A DNA stretch of 64,000 nt from an uncultured Collinsella sp. GTDB lineage: Bacteria; Actinomycetota; Coriobacteriia; Coriobacteriales; Coriobacteriaceae. A program made the position numbers and the translations under genes. The stretch lies in contig CALKBO010000060.1 in the NCBI GenBank assembly GCA_937989875.1, positions 16,423-80,422 of the forward strand, read 5' to 3'. This document shows positions 8,534 through 16,679 of this stretch, piece by piece. The notes below the pieces were generated by a model. The model was not told the DNA's origin. It did no database searches and worked only from the letters and a program-made list of their open reading frames with translations. The first letter of the stretch is position 1. Each line of letters starts with the position of its first letter.

Positions 8534-9826
8534 ATGGCATCAGCTCTGTCCGATTTTCAACCGCAACCAGCGCCCCAGGCCACCGCGGCGGCGCAGGCCG
8601 CTATCGGTGACGGTCTTGTCGCAGAAGCTCAGGCTTTTGCAGACGAGCTCGCTGCATGGCGACACGATCTACACCAGATGCCCGAGCTGGGTAACAATCT
8701 TCCGCAGACGTCTGCCTATATCCAGGCACGTCTGGACGAGATGGACATCCCCCATACCACGCTAGTCGACGGTTCCTGCGTCGTTGGCCTGATCGGTGCC
8801 GGTGCGGCCGCTCAGGGCAATGGCACGTGCAAGGACGAGCAGGCCGGAACGGTCGTCATGCTCCGAGGCGATATGGATGCCCTGCCCGTTGTCGAGGAAT
8901 CCGGCGAGCCCTTTGCATCCACCAATGGCTGCATGCATGCTTGCGGTCACGATATGCACGCGACGGCCCTGCTTGGTGCGGCGCGCCTGCTCAAGGCCCG
9001 CGAGGCCGAGCTTGTGGAGGCCAACGCTACCGTCAAGTTGCTGTTCCAGCCGGGCGAGGAGACCTTTGAGGGAGCACGCGCTGCCATCGCCGACGGCTTG
9101 CTCGAGAACCCGCGCCCTCAGGCGGCCTTTGCTATGCATGTCAACAGCCAGTCGCCGCTTGGCCTGGTGCTCTACGGCAGCCCGGCGCTCTCGGGTGTGT
9201 ACGGTTTCCGCATCACGCTCCAGGGCAAGGGCGGCCACGGTTCCAGCCCCGAGATCTGCATCGACCCCATCACGGCCGGCGTCCACGTGCACCTGGCGCT
9301 CCAGGAGCTTATCTCCCGCGAGGTGCCGGCGGCCAAGGAAGTCGCACTTACCGTTGGTAAGTTCGCCGGCGGCTTGGCGGCCAACGTCATCCCCGACACC
9401 TGCGTGCTCGAGGGAACGCTGCGCGGCTTTGATGTTGAGCTCATGGCTCACCTAAAGACCCGCATCGCGGAGGTCGTTAACGGCGTTGCTACGACCTATC
9501 GTACGCCGGCGACCATCGAGACGCTTTCGGATGTTCCGCCGCTTGTACTCGACAGCGATATGACTCAGGCGTCGCTTGGCTACGTGGGCGCAGTGCTGCC
9601 CAAGACGGCTTTCTTGCCGCTTTTCCATGCCATGGCGAGTGAGGACTTCGCGCTTATCTCGAGCAAGATCCCAAGTGCGTACTTTACCGTGGGCGCGGCC
9701 GTAACCGACACGGACGAACACTTTGCCCAGCACCATCCCAAGGCACGTTTTAACGATGCCGAGCTGCCGCTCGGTGCCGCGGCCTATACCGCCGTCGCTT
9801 TGGGCTATATCGCCGACCACCGGTAG
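8534..9826 (+). CDS. M20-family amidohydrolase (hippurate/N-acyl amino acid hydrolase type)
   Basis: Dinuclear metallo-amidase of 430 residues that would release an amino acid or related amine from an N-acyl substrate in the cytoplasm. Visible metal and catalytic motifs: the aspartate segment LRGDMDALPVVEESG, the HACGHDMHATALLGAA block, the LLFQPGEET glutamates and the late MASEDF. The dimerization insert contains GKGGHGSSPE. The start at ATG 8534 is preferred because GGAGG lies eight bases upstream; an earlier in-frame start at 8456 would run through the upstream terminator. The substrate is not deducible. The downstream terminator separates it from the next gene. Confidence 0.88.
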   Translation: MASALSDFQPQPAPQATAAAQAAIGDGLVAEAQAFADELAAWRHDLHQMPELGNNLPQTSAYIQARLDEMDIPHTTLVDGSCVVGLIGAGAAAQGNGTCKDEQAGTVVMLRGDMDALPVVEESGEPFASTNGCMHACGHDMHATALLGAARLLKAREAELVEANATVKLLFQPGEETFEGARAAIADGLLENPRPQAAFAMHVNSQSPLGLVLYGSPALSGVYGFRITLQGKGGHGSSPEICIDPITAGVHVHLALQELISREVPAAKEVALTVGKFAGGLAANVIPDTCVLEGTLRGFDVELMAHLKTRIAEVVNGVATTYRTPATIETLSDVPPLVLDSDMTQASLGYVGAVLPKTAFLPLFHAMASEDFALISSKIPSAYFTVGAAVTDTDEHFAQHHPKARFNDAELPLGAAAYTAVALGYIADHR

Positions 9827-9852
9827 CACCCAACCTTGCCTTTCAAGCCTGC

Positions 9853-9885
9853 GGGCATGGCCGTAAGGCCTATGCCCTTGTCTTT
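9853..9885 (+). terminator. Terminator after the amidohydrolase
   Basis: Stem GGGCATGGCC (9853-9862) and GGCCTATGCCC (9867-9877) with a GTAA loop, followed by TTGTCTTTC. Confidence 0.65.
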
Positions 9886-9948
9886 CAAGGCAATCTTGGG
9901 CACTACCGGCGCCCGGCGCAGGCTATTCGTTTGTCTAAAAGGAGCAGT

Positions 9949-11253
9949 ATGCCCCAGCAGCGTAAGTTCTTCCCCGGCTGGCTCGTGGTGGCCTCCGGCT
10001 TCGTGATCATGGCCACGTGTTACACGATTTTCGTCAACTGCATGAGCCTGTTCCAGCCGCTGATCGTCAGCAACCTGGGTATTTCCCTTGCGCAGTACAA
10101 CGTCTCCAATGCCATCTCCACCGTGGTGAGTGTCGTGGGTTCGCTCGTTATCGGTCATGTTGCCGATAAGGTGAGTGGCCGCGTATTGGGCTCGCTTACC
10201 GTTATCGCTACCTCGGCGGTGCTTGCCGGCATGAGCTTTGTCGGTGAGCTGTGGCAGGTCTACGTGCTCTTTGCCGTTTCGGGCTGCTTCGCTGTGGCCT
10301 CGACCCGTCTGCTCATTAGCCTTGTGACCGCCAACTGGTTTACCGCTAAACGCGGCCTTGCCATTTCCATCGCACTTTCGGGCTCGGGCTTTGGCGGAGC
10401 CATTCTCTCGCCGATCGTGAGCTCTCTTATCGTGAGTGTGGGCTGGCGCTCTGCGTTCCTGGTACTCGCTGCCGTCTGCATGGTGGCGGCACTGCCCATC
10501 ACGGCTTACTCCTTCCGCACCAAGCCTTCCGAGATCGGCCTTAAGCCGCTCGGCAAGAACCCGGGCGATCCGTCCGTCTCGACGGCTGGCGATAAGGACG
10601 AGCACACGGCGCCCGAGGTTAGCGTCGGCTGGTCTCGTATCAAGAAGAGCCCGGCGTTTTGGCTGCTCGTCGTCGCCTTCCTCTTTATGGGTCTCGTTAA
10701 CGGCGCCATCTTGCCCAACCAGGTCACCAACATGACGAGTGTTACCGTCAACGGCGCCAAGATCGTCACGGGCGGCCACGATCCCATGTGGGCAGGTACC
10801 GTGCTTTCGGCCTACATGGTCACCGTCGTTATCGCCAAGATTTCGCTCGGTGCGATCTATGACCGCTTTGGTCTGCGCTTTGGCAATATCCTTGGCTCCA
10901 TTGCGTGCATTATCGCCTGCGTCGCCCTGTGCTTCCCCGCGACCGATCTTGGTCCCATCGTGGCTGCCGTGAGCTTTGGTATCGGAACGTGCATGGGCAC
11001 CATCACGCCTACCATCGCCGCGTCCGAGCAGTTTGGCATGGCCGACCTCGGTAAGGTCACGGGCACCATTACCTCGCTCGAGATGGTCGGCGGCACCGTG
11101 GGCGCCATTGTCTCGGGCGTGCTGTTCGATGCCACGGGCTCCTTTGCGAGCACCTGGATCGTGTGCCTGGCGTGCTCCGTGGTCATGCTCGTGTTCCTGC
11201 TGGCATCCGAGCCCATCGCCGCCAAGCTGCGCGCGAGCGTGGCGGGGGAGTAG
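9949..11253 (+). CDS. MFS transporter, OFA (oxalate/formate antiporter-like) type
   Basis: Twelve-helix major facilitator of 434 residues. The N-terminus KFFPGWLVVASGFVIM and the loop VGHVADKVSGR after helix 2 fit the OFA family, whose members carry monocarboxylates or oxalate/formate. A central hydrophilic loop lies near residues 195-230. The second half starts with KKSPAFWLLVVAFLFMG and contains YDRFGLRFGN, the usual repeat of the loop motif. ATG 9949 is chosen because AAAAGGAG precedes it at good spacing. The substrate is not shown by sequence; lactate or another monocarboxylate would fit the lar genes nearby, but that is speculation. Confidence 0.85.
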   Translation: MPQQRKFFPGWLVVASGFVIMATCYTIFVNCMSLFQPLIVSNLGISLAQYNVSNAISTVVSVVGSLVIGHVADKVSGRVLGSLTVIATSAVLAGMSFVGELWQVYVLFAVSGCFAVASTRLLISLVTANWFTAKRGLAISIALSGSGFGGAILSPIVSSLIVSVGWRSAFLVLAAVCMVAALPITAYSFRTKPSEIGLKPLGKNPGDPSVSTAGDKDEHTAPEVSVGWSRIKKSPAFWLLVVAFLFMGLVNGAILPNQVTNMTSVTVNGAKIVTGGHDPMWAGTVLSAYMVTVVIAKISLGAIYDRFGLRFGNILGSIACIIACVALCFPATDLGPIVAAVSFGIGTCMGTITPTIAASEQFGMADLGKVTGTITSLEMVGGTVGAIVSGVLFDATGSFASTWIVCLACSVVMLVFLLASEPIAAKLRASVAGE

Positions 11254-11290
11254 GTAGGCCAAAGCGCATCGCCGCTTGTCCGCTTCGTCC

Positions 11291-11360
11291 GCGGTGGCGC
11301 GTCTGGCCGAACGAGCCCCCATACCCTCGTTCGGTCAGACGCGCCACCGCGTTTTGTGTT
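11291..11360. terminator. Long 25-bp hairpin between the MFS gene and hisS
   Basis: Arms at 11291-11315 and 11326-11350 are complementary over 25 bp with a single G-T type mismatch, separated by a ten-base loop and followed by GTTTTGTGTTT. It fits a strong terminator for the MFS gene. A TATAAT at 11368-11373 just after it is a good -10 for hisS. Confidence 0.75.
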
Positions 11361-11415
11361 TGTGCCGTATAATGACCACTACCTATGACGCGATACAAAA
11401 GAAAGGTGTTTGCCC

Positions 11416-12729
11416 ATGCAGGCACAGAAGGCGGAGGGAACCCGCGACCTTATCGGCGCCGAGATGCGCGCCTGGCAAAAGATGCAGCAGATCGCTGCCG
11501 GCGTATTCGAGCCGTTTGGCTTTAAGCCTATCGAGACGCCCGCGATCGAGCAGGTGGACGTCTTTGTCCACGGTATCGGCCAGTCGACCGACGTCGTGCG
11601 CAAGGAGATGTTCCGCGTCTTTAGCGGCGCCAACCTGGAGCGCGTCTTTACCGAGGGTACCGATACCAAGCTCAAGCCCAAGCAGCGCTTGGCGCTTCGC
11701 CCCGAGGGCACGGCCGGTGTGGTGCGCGCCGTCGTGGAGAACAACCTGGTGCCTCAGGGCTCCACGCCGTTTAAGGCCTACTATGCCGAGGCCATGTTCC
11801 GCGGCGAGCGCCCCCAGAAGGGCCGTCTGCGCCAGTTCCACCAGGTGGGCATCGAGTGGCTCGGCGCTCCCGATCCGGCGGCAGACGCCGAGTGCATCAT
11901 CATGCTCATGGAGTTCTACAAGCGCCTGGGCTTCGATCTTTCCAAGCTTCGTCTGCTCATCAACTCGATGGGTGACGCCCAGTGCCGTCCGGCTTACCGC
12001 GAGCAGGTCAAGCAGTTCATCCTCGATCACGCAGACGAGATGTGCGACGAGTGCCGCGAGCGCGCCGAGCTCAACCCGCTGCGTGCCTTCGACTGCAAGA
12101 ACGACCATTGCCGCGAGATCATGGCCGATGCGCCGCTGATGGGTGACAACCTGTGCGACGAGTGCCGCGAGCACTACGAGCAGGTCAAGCGCTATCTGGA
12201 TGCCGCCGGTATCGAGTATGTCGAGGATCCCACCTTGGTGCGCGGCCTGGACTACTACACCCGTACTGTCTTTGAGGTCGAGGCCCCTGGCGCCGGCGTC
12301 GGCTCCATCGGCGGCGGTGGCCGCTACGATGGCCTGGTCGAGCTCGAGGGCGGCAAGCCCACGGCAGGCGTCGGCTTCGCTGTCGGTTTTGAGCGCGCCC
12401 TGCTGGCCCTGCAGGCCTTTGGCAGCGATCTGGGTGCCGAGGAGGCCCCGTGCGTCTATGTCGCCAACGCAGGCAAGGAGCTGCGCCAGAACGTCTTTGC
12501 CATTACGCAGGAGCTTCGCGCCGCAGGCATCGTGACCGAGGCCGACTATCAGGGCCGTTCGCTCAAAGCCCAGTTTAAGCAGGCCGATAAGGTGGGCGCC
12601 AAGCTCATCCTGGTCCTGGGCGGCGACGAGCTTGCCGCCGGCAAGGTCAAGGTGCGCGACATGGAGAGCCATGACGAGGTGCTGGTCGATCTGGCCAACG
12701 TCGTCGAGGCGGTTCGCGAGCGCCTGTAG
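11416..12729 (+). CDS. hisS: Histidine--tRNA ligase
   Basis: Class II aminoacyl-tRNA synthetase that charges tRNA-His. 437 residues, full family length. Motifs seen: EGTRDLIG at the N-terminus, motif 2 region RQFHQVGIEWLG, the histidine-specific LVRGLDYYTRTVFE, and motif 3 with GVGFAVGFERALLAL. A four-cysteine cluster (CDECRERAEL...CDECREHY), typical of many bacterial HisRS inserts, lies near 205-255. The C-terminal anticodon-binding domain begins near 330 (VYVANAGKELRQNVF). ATG 11416 with GAAAGG upstream is preferred over the TTG two codons earlier. Its own promoter (TATAAT 11368-11373) follows the preceding terminator. Confidence 0.96.
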   Translation: MQAQKAEGTRDLIGAEMRAWQKMQQIAAGVFEPFGFKPIETPAIEQVDVFVHGIGQSTDVVRKEMFRVFSGANLERVFTEGTDTKLKPKQRLALRPEGTAGVVRAVVENNLVPQGSTPFKAYYAEAMFRGERPQKGRLRQFHQVGIEWLGAPDPAADAECIIMLMEFYKRLGFDLSKLRLLINSMGDAQCRPAYREQVKQFILDHADEMCDECRERAELNPLRAFDCKNDHCREIMADAPLMGDNLCDECREHYEQVKRYLDAAGIEYVEDPTLVRGLDYYTRTVFEVEAPGAGVGSIGGGGRYDGLVELEGGKPTAGVGFAVGFERALLALQAFGSDLGAEEAPCVYVANAGKELRQNVFAITQELRAAGIVTEADYQGRSLKAQFKQADKVGAKLILVLGGDELAAGKVKVRDMESHDEVLVDLANVVEAVRERL

Positions 12730-12879
12730 CGCATCATTTTGAACTGCGGGTCCGCCAACACGTCCCGCTCGCGGCGAACGATTGTTACGGGGGTGTTTCG
12801 CATTTATGCGGAATGCCCTCGTTTGCATATGCCGCCCACCGAGAAATACGACCATTTGGGGCAAAAACCCTTGCAATGC

Positions 12880-12942
12880 AGAAAATACTTTTGTGTGGTA
12901 AAGCGCAATCAGTGTCGAAAGTATTTCTCAAGCGCCTATAAT
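12880..12942 (+). promoter_or_regulatory. ppc promoter with flanking inverted repeat
   Basis: A consensus -10 TATAAT lies at 12937-12942 with a weak -35 TCGAAA at 12915-12920 (16-bp spacing). An imperfect inverted repeat, AGAAAATACTTT near 12880 and AAAGTATTTCT at 12918-12928, overlaps the -35 region and may be an operator. Confidence 0.45.
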
Positions 12943-12986
12943 GAATACCGCATGTTACGTGCATAGAAGGAGGAATGGGAGGAAAC

Positions 12987-15800
12987 GTGGCTGAGAATCT
13001 AAGCAACCAGTCTGTACCCGAAGCCGCGGCGCGCGTCGCTGCCGTGGTCAACCGCCTCGTTAACCGAATCGGCTCGAATGCCGAGTCCAGGGAGCGTCTC
13101 GCCGAGATCGAGATCCCCGAGGAGCTGCGCGATAATCTGGCGCTGTTCCTGCGCCTGGAACGTCGTGTGCTTAGCGAGTATGATCCCGAGATCGCGGACC
13201 TGTTCGACAAGATTTTGACAGCCGAGATTGTGGCCAATGCTGGCAACCCCGGTAGCCGCGCTGCCGACGAGTCCGTTGACGAACAGGGCGTGCCCACTGC
13301 CGACGAGCCCACTGCCGTGGCGTTTCGCGAAGTCGTCGATTTGATTGACAGCCTGCCGCTTGATAAGCAGCAGGTCATCGTTCGCGCCTTTACGAGCTTC
13401 TTCCACTTGGCAAACCTGTCGGAGGAGAACTACCGTGTGGCGCAGCTGCGCGAGCGCGAGGCCGGTGCATCGACCGATACCGAGGTCGATCCCGCCAACG
13501 AACTCACCGTCGCCTATCACCAGTTGGTAAACGAGATGGGCGTCGAGGGTGCCAATGAGCTGCTCGGCAAGCTCGAGTTCCACCCTGTCTTTACCGCACA
13601 TCCCACCGAGGCCCGTCGTAAGGCCGTCGAGGGCAAGATTCGCCGTATCTCCAACCTGCTGGAGGAGCGTCCGCGTTTGGGCGGCTCCGACCTGGTGGAG
13701 AACGAGCGCCATATGCTGCAGGAGATCGACGCCCTGGTGCGTACGAGCCCCATCGCGCTCAAGAAGCCCACGCCGGTCGAGGAAGCCGATACCATCATCG
13801 ACATCTTCGATAACACGTTGTTCGACGTTATCCCCGTCATCTATCGTCGTTTTGACGACTGGGTGCTGGGCGACAAGGCCGGTACCGTGCCGCCGCTGTG
13901 CCCGGCGTTCTTCCATCCCGGCAGCTGGATCGGTTCCGACCGCGACGGTAACCCCAACGTCACCGCCAAGGTGAGCCGTGAGGTCGCCGCCAAGTACTTT
14001 ACCCACATGGTGCTCAAGCTCGAAGACAAGTGCCGCCGCATCGGCCGCAACCTCACGCTCGAGGCTACCTACAGCAAGCCGTCGGCCGAGCTCATCAACC
14101 TGTGGAACCATCAGGTCGAGATGAGCACCCAGTACACGGCCCGTGCCGAGCTGATCTCCGAGCACGAGCCGCATCGTGCCGTCATGCTCGTCATGGCCGA
14201 CCGTCTGAACGCCACTGTGCGCCGTATCACCGACACCATGTACCACAGCGCCGACGAGTTCCTGGATGACCTGCGTGTCGTCCAGCGTTCGCTGGCTGCC
14301 TGCGGTGCCGTCCGTGCCGCCTACGGTCCGGTGCAGACCATCATCTGGCAGGTCGAGTCCTTCGGCTTCCATATGGTCGAGATGGAGTTCCGTCAGCACT
14401 CCGTGGTGCACGCCCGCGCCCTCAAGGATATCCACGAGAACGGTATCCATGGTGACCTGCAGCCCATGACGCGCGAGGTCATCGACACCTTCCGTGCCAT
14501 CGGTTCCATCCAAAAGCGCTACGGCAAGAAGATGGCGCACCGCTACATCATCTCGTTTACCAAGAGTGCCCAGCATGTGGCCGACGTCTTTGAGCTGGCC
14601 CACCTGTCCTTCGCACACGAGGAAGACGTTCCCGAGCTCGACGTGATCCCGCTGTTCGAGCAACTCGAGGACCTCGAGGGCTGCGTTGACGTGCTCGACC
14701 AGATGCTTACGCTGCCCGTGGTGCAAAAGCGCCTTGCCCAGACCAACCGCCGTATGGAGGTCATGCTGGGCTATTCCGACTCCTCCAAGGACGCCGGTCC
14801 TACCACGGCCATGCTCGCGCTGCACTCCGCGCAGGAGCGCATCGCCAAGTGGGCCGAGAAGAACGATATCGACCTGGTGCTCATGCACGGTCGCGGCGGT
14901 GCCGTGGGCCGTGGTGGCGGCCCGGCCAACAAGGCCGTGCTGGCGCAGCCCAAGGGTTCGGTCAACTGCTTCTTTAAGCTCACCGAGCAGGGCGAGGTCA
15001 TCTTTGCCCGTTACGGCAACCGCACGCTGGCTCAGCGCCATGTTGAGTCCGTTGCTGCCGCAACGCTTTTGCAGTCGGCCCCGAGTGTCGAGAAGACCAA
15101 CACCGAGACCACGCAGAAGTTCTGGGATATGGCCGAGAAGCTCAACGCCGCAAGCCACGAGCGCTATCTGGACCTGCTGAACACCGAGGACTTTACACCG
15201 TGGTTCTCGACCGTGACGCCGCTGACCGAGGTCGGTCTGCTTCCGATCGGCTCGCGTCCCGCTAAGCGCGGCCTGGGCGCCAAGTCGCTCGATGACCTGC
15301 GTACCATTCCGTGGATCTTCAGCTGGAGCCAGGCGCGCATTAACCTGGCCGCTTGGTACGGCCTGGGCACCGCCTGCGAGCAGCTGGGCGATCTTGACCA
15401 GCTCAAGGCTGCCTACCAGGAGTGGCCATTCTTCCGCACCTTTATCGACAACATCGAGATGTCGATTGCTAAGACCGATCAGCGCATCGCCAAGATGTAT
15501 CTGCATCTGGGCGACCGCGATGATCTGTCCAAGAAGGTCTTTACCGAGATGCAGCTCACCCGTAAGTGGGTCCTTGCCATCGTCGGTGATGAGTGGCCGC
15601 TGCAGCGCCGCCGCGTGCTCGGCTGCGCCGTTCGCGTGCGTAACCCCTACGTCGACGCCCTGTCCATCGCCCAGGTCCGCGCCCTTCGCGAGGTGCGTAT
15701 GAACCAGGACGAGATGGCCGAGGAGAAGAAGGCCGAGTACATGAGCCTGATTCTTTCGACTGTGACCGGCGTCTCGGCAGGATTGCAGAACACGGGGTAA
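12987..15800 (+). CDS. ppc: Phosphoenolpyruvate carboxylase
   Basis: Fixes bicarbonate onto phosphoenolpyruvate to give oxaloacetate, feeding the reductive branch toward malate, fumarate and aspartate. 937 residues, normal length. Signature sites: catalytic His in VFTAHPTEARR, the GSDRDGNPNVTA segment, MLGYSDSSKDAG, the HGRGGAVGRGGGP glycine loop, and the C-terminal end GVSAGLQNTG, where the terminal glycine is required in this family. Two starts are possible: ATG 12975 has an SD only one base away, whereas GTG 12987 has GGGAGG at usable spacing, so GTG is preferred. Monocistronic, with its own promoter. Confidence 0.95.
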   Translation: MAENLSNQSVPEAAARVAAVVNRLVNRIGSNAESRERLAEIEIPEELRDNLALFLRLERRVLSEYDPEIADLFDKILTAEIVANAGNPGSRAADESVDEQGVPTADEPTAVAFREVVDLIDSLPLDKQQVIVRAFTSFFHLANLSEENYRVAQLREREAGASTDTEVDPANELTVAYHQLVNEMGVEGANELLGKLEFHPVFTAHPTEARRKAVEGKIRRISNLLEERPRLGGSDLVENERHMLQEIDALVRTSPIALKKPTPVEEADTIIDIFDNTLFDVIPVIYRRFDDWVLGDKAGTVPPLCPAFFHPGSWIGSDRDGNPNVTAKVSREVAAKYFTHMVLKLEDKCRRIGRNLTLEATYSKPSAELINLWNHQVEMSTQYTARAELISEHEPHRAVMLVMADRLNATVRRITDTMYHSADEFLDDLRVVQRSLAACGAVRAAYGPVQTIIWQVESFGFHMVEMEFRQHSVVHARALKDIHENGIHGDLQPMTREVIDTFRAIGSIQKRYGKKMAHRYIISFTKSAQHVADVFELAHLSFAHEEDVPELDVIPLFEQLEDLEGCVDVLDQMLTLPVVQKRLAQTNRRMEVMLGYSDSSKDAGPTTAMLALHSAQERIAKWAEKNDIDLVLMHGRGGAVGRGGGPANKAVLAQPKGSVNCFFKLTEQGEVIFARYGNRTLAQRHVESVAAATLLQSAPSVEKTNTETTQKFWDMAEKLNAASHERYLDLLNTEDFTPWFSTVTPLTEVGLLPIGSRPAKRGLGAKSLDDLRTIPWIFSWSQARINLAAWYGLGTACEQLGDLDQLKAAYQEWPFFRTFIDNIEMSIAKTDQRIAKMYLHLGDRDDLSKKVFTEMQLTRKWVLAIVGDEWPLQRRRVLGCAVRVRNPYVDALSIAQVRALREVRMNQDEMAEEKKAEYMSLILSTVTGVSAGLQNTG

Positions 15801-15823
15801 TCGATAGCCCTGTGGCTCTCACC

Positions 15824-15950
15824 GGGACCCGATGGGTTTCCCTCTGAATGCGTCCTCGCACTTGAAGCCCCCTTATCCTGCTCCTTCGGAGCTGCGGATA
15901 AGGGGGCTTCGTGCTGCGGAGTGCATTCAGAGGGAAACCCATCGGGTCCC
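15824..15950. repeat. Nested palindrome, member A (28-bp outer stem, fixed linkers, 15-bp inner stem)
   Basis: Outer arms 15824-15851 and 15923-15950 are perfectly complementary over 28 bp. Inner arms 15864-15878 and 15896-15910 are perfectly complementary over 15 bp, and the apex holds a C(UUCG)G tetraloop sequence. The two linkers are each exactly 12 nt: left GTCCTCGCACTT (15852-15863), right GTGCTGCGGAGT (15911-15922). The stems differ from member B at 18760-18884, but linker length and sequence are shared. It lies just after ppc and may act as its terminator, although no T run follows. Confidence 0.8.
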
Positions 15951-16679
15951 TTCGTCCTCGGTCTTCTGGGGTTAAAGCTAAAGGGAATAAGGCGCGCTTC
16001 GCGCATAGCGTGGAGTGCGGCGAGGGCTTCTTGCGTCCTGCGGAGTGTGCCTAAAAGTAAACTAATGGCGGGCCCTGCGATGTCCGGTCTTCGGCGGATC
16101 GGCCGCTGGGTGAGGGTGGTGCTTGGGGCGACGTGCAAAAAACGGAGTTTTCAGCAGCCAAAGATTGATGCATAAGGCCATAGCCGGCTTTCACTGCCTT
16201 TGTTGATGCTTTTGCACGACGATTGGGCTTTGGCGACGATCATATATGGCTGGTTTCTCGCCGCATGCTATCCAGATGGGTCGAGTCATGAGGACTATCT
16301 ACCTTTTGAAAGATTTTTGGCACCAAAATCTTATCCCGCGATGCTGAATACTCGCAAAAATGCACGCTCCGGAGGGTACTACCCAGTTATGGCCAGAAAT
16401 CCATGCGCCATCTTATGCAATTAATTAACGAATTTATGCAAAATGGCTTACGTGCGTACGTCTCGGACTAGATGTTTGCCTCGGCGCTGCGTAAATCATC
16501 CTGTCTATAGTGTCTTTGACAGGCGGCTGCGGTCCCGTTTGGCGTCGCGGCCGTTTTGTTGTGGGTCAAATATGAACGTTGTGTTAATGAGTCGGTGGAC
16601 GGTGGTGTTTTTCGGTGAGCGGCGTATCCTTCCAACGGTTAATCTAGTGTGTCAGTTGAAAGGAAGAGGGCGCTCGTCA
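15951..16679. other. Long intergenic stretch before larA with a decayed nested-palindrome relative
   Basis: No convincing gene is seen in about 700 bp. It holds the two linker sequences of the nested palindrome family, GTCCTCGGTCTT at 15954-15965 and GTCCTGCGGAGT at 16035-16046, without complementary stems, suggesting a decayed copy. A CCTGTC...GACAGG inverted repeat at 16500-16523 could be a regulatory site for larA. The remainder is AT-richer than the flanks and looks like non-coding leader. Confidence 0.5.

Noticed and set aside
12999..15506. Long open frame (835 codons) on the minus strand inside ppc
   Set aside because: It is antisense to a fully conserved ppc, arises from GC-rich codon bias, has no ribosome site and no recognisable domain.
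16443..16679. N-terminal extension of LarA from an ATG at 16443
   Set aside because: The 79 added residues are non-homologous and shift the catalytic residues away from family numbering; TTG 16680 has a ribosome site.
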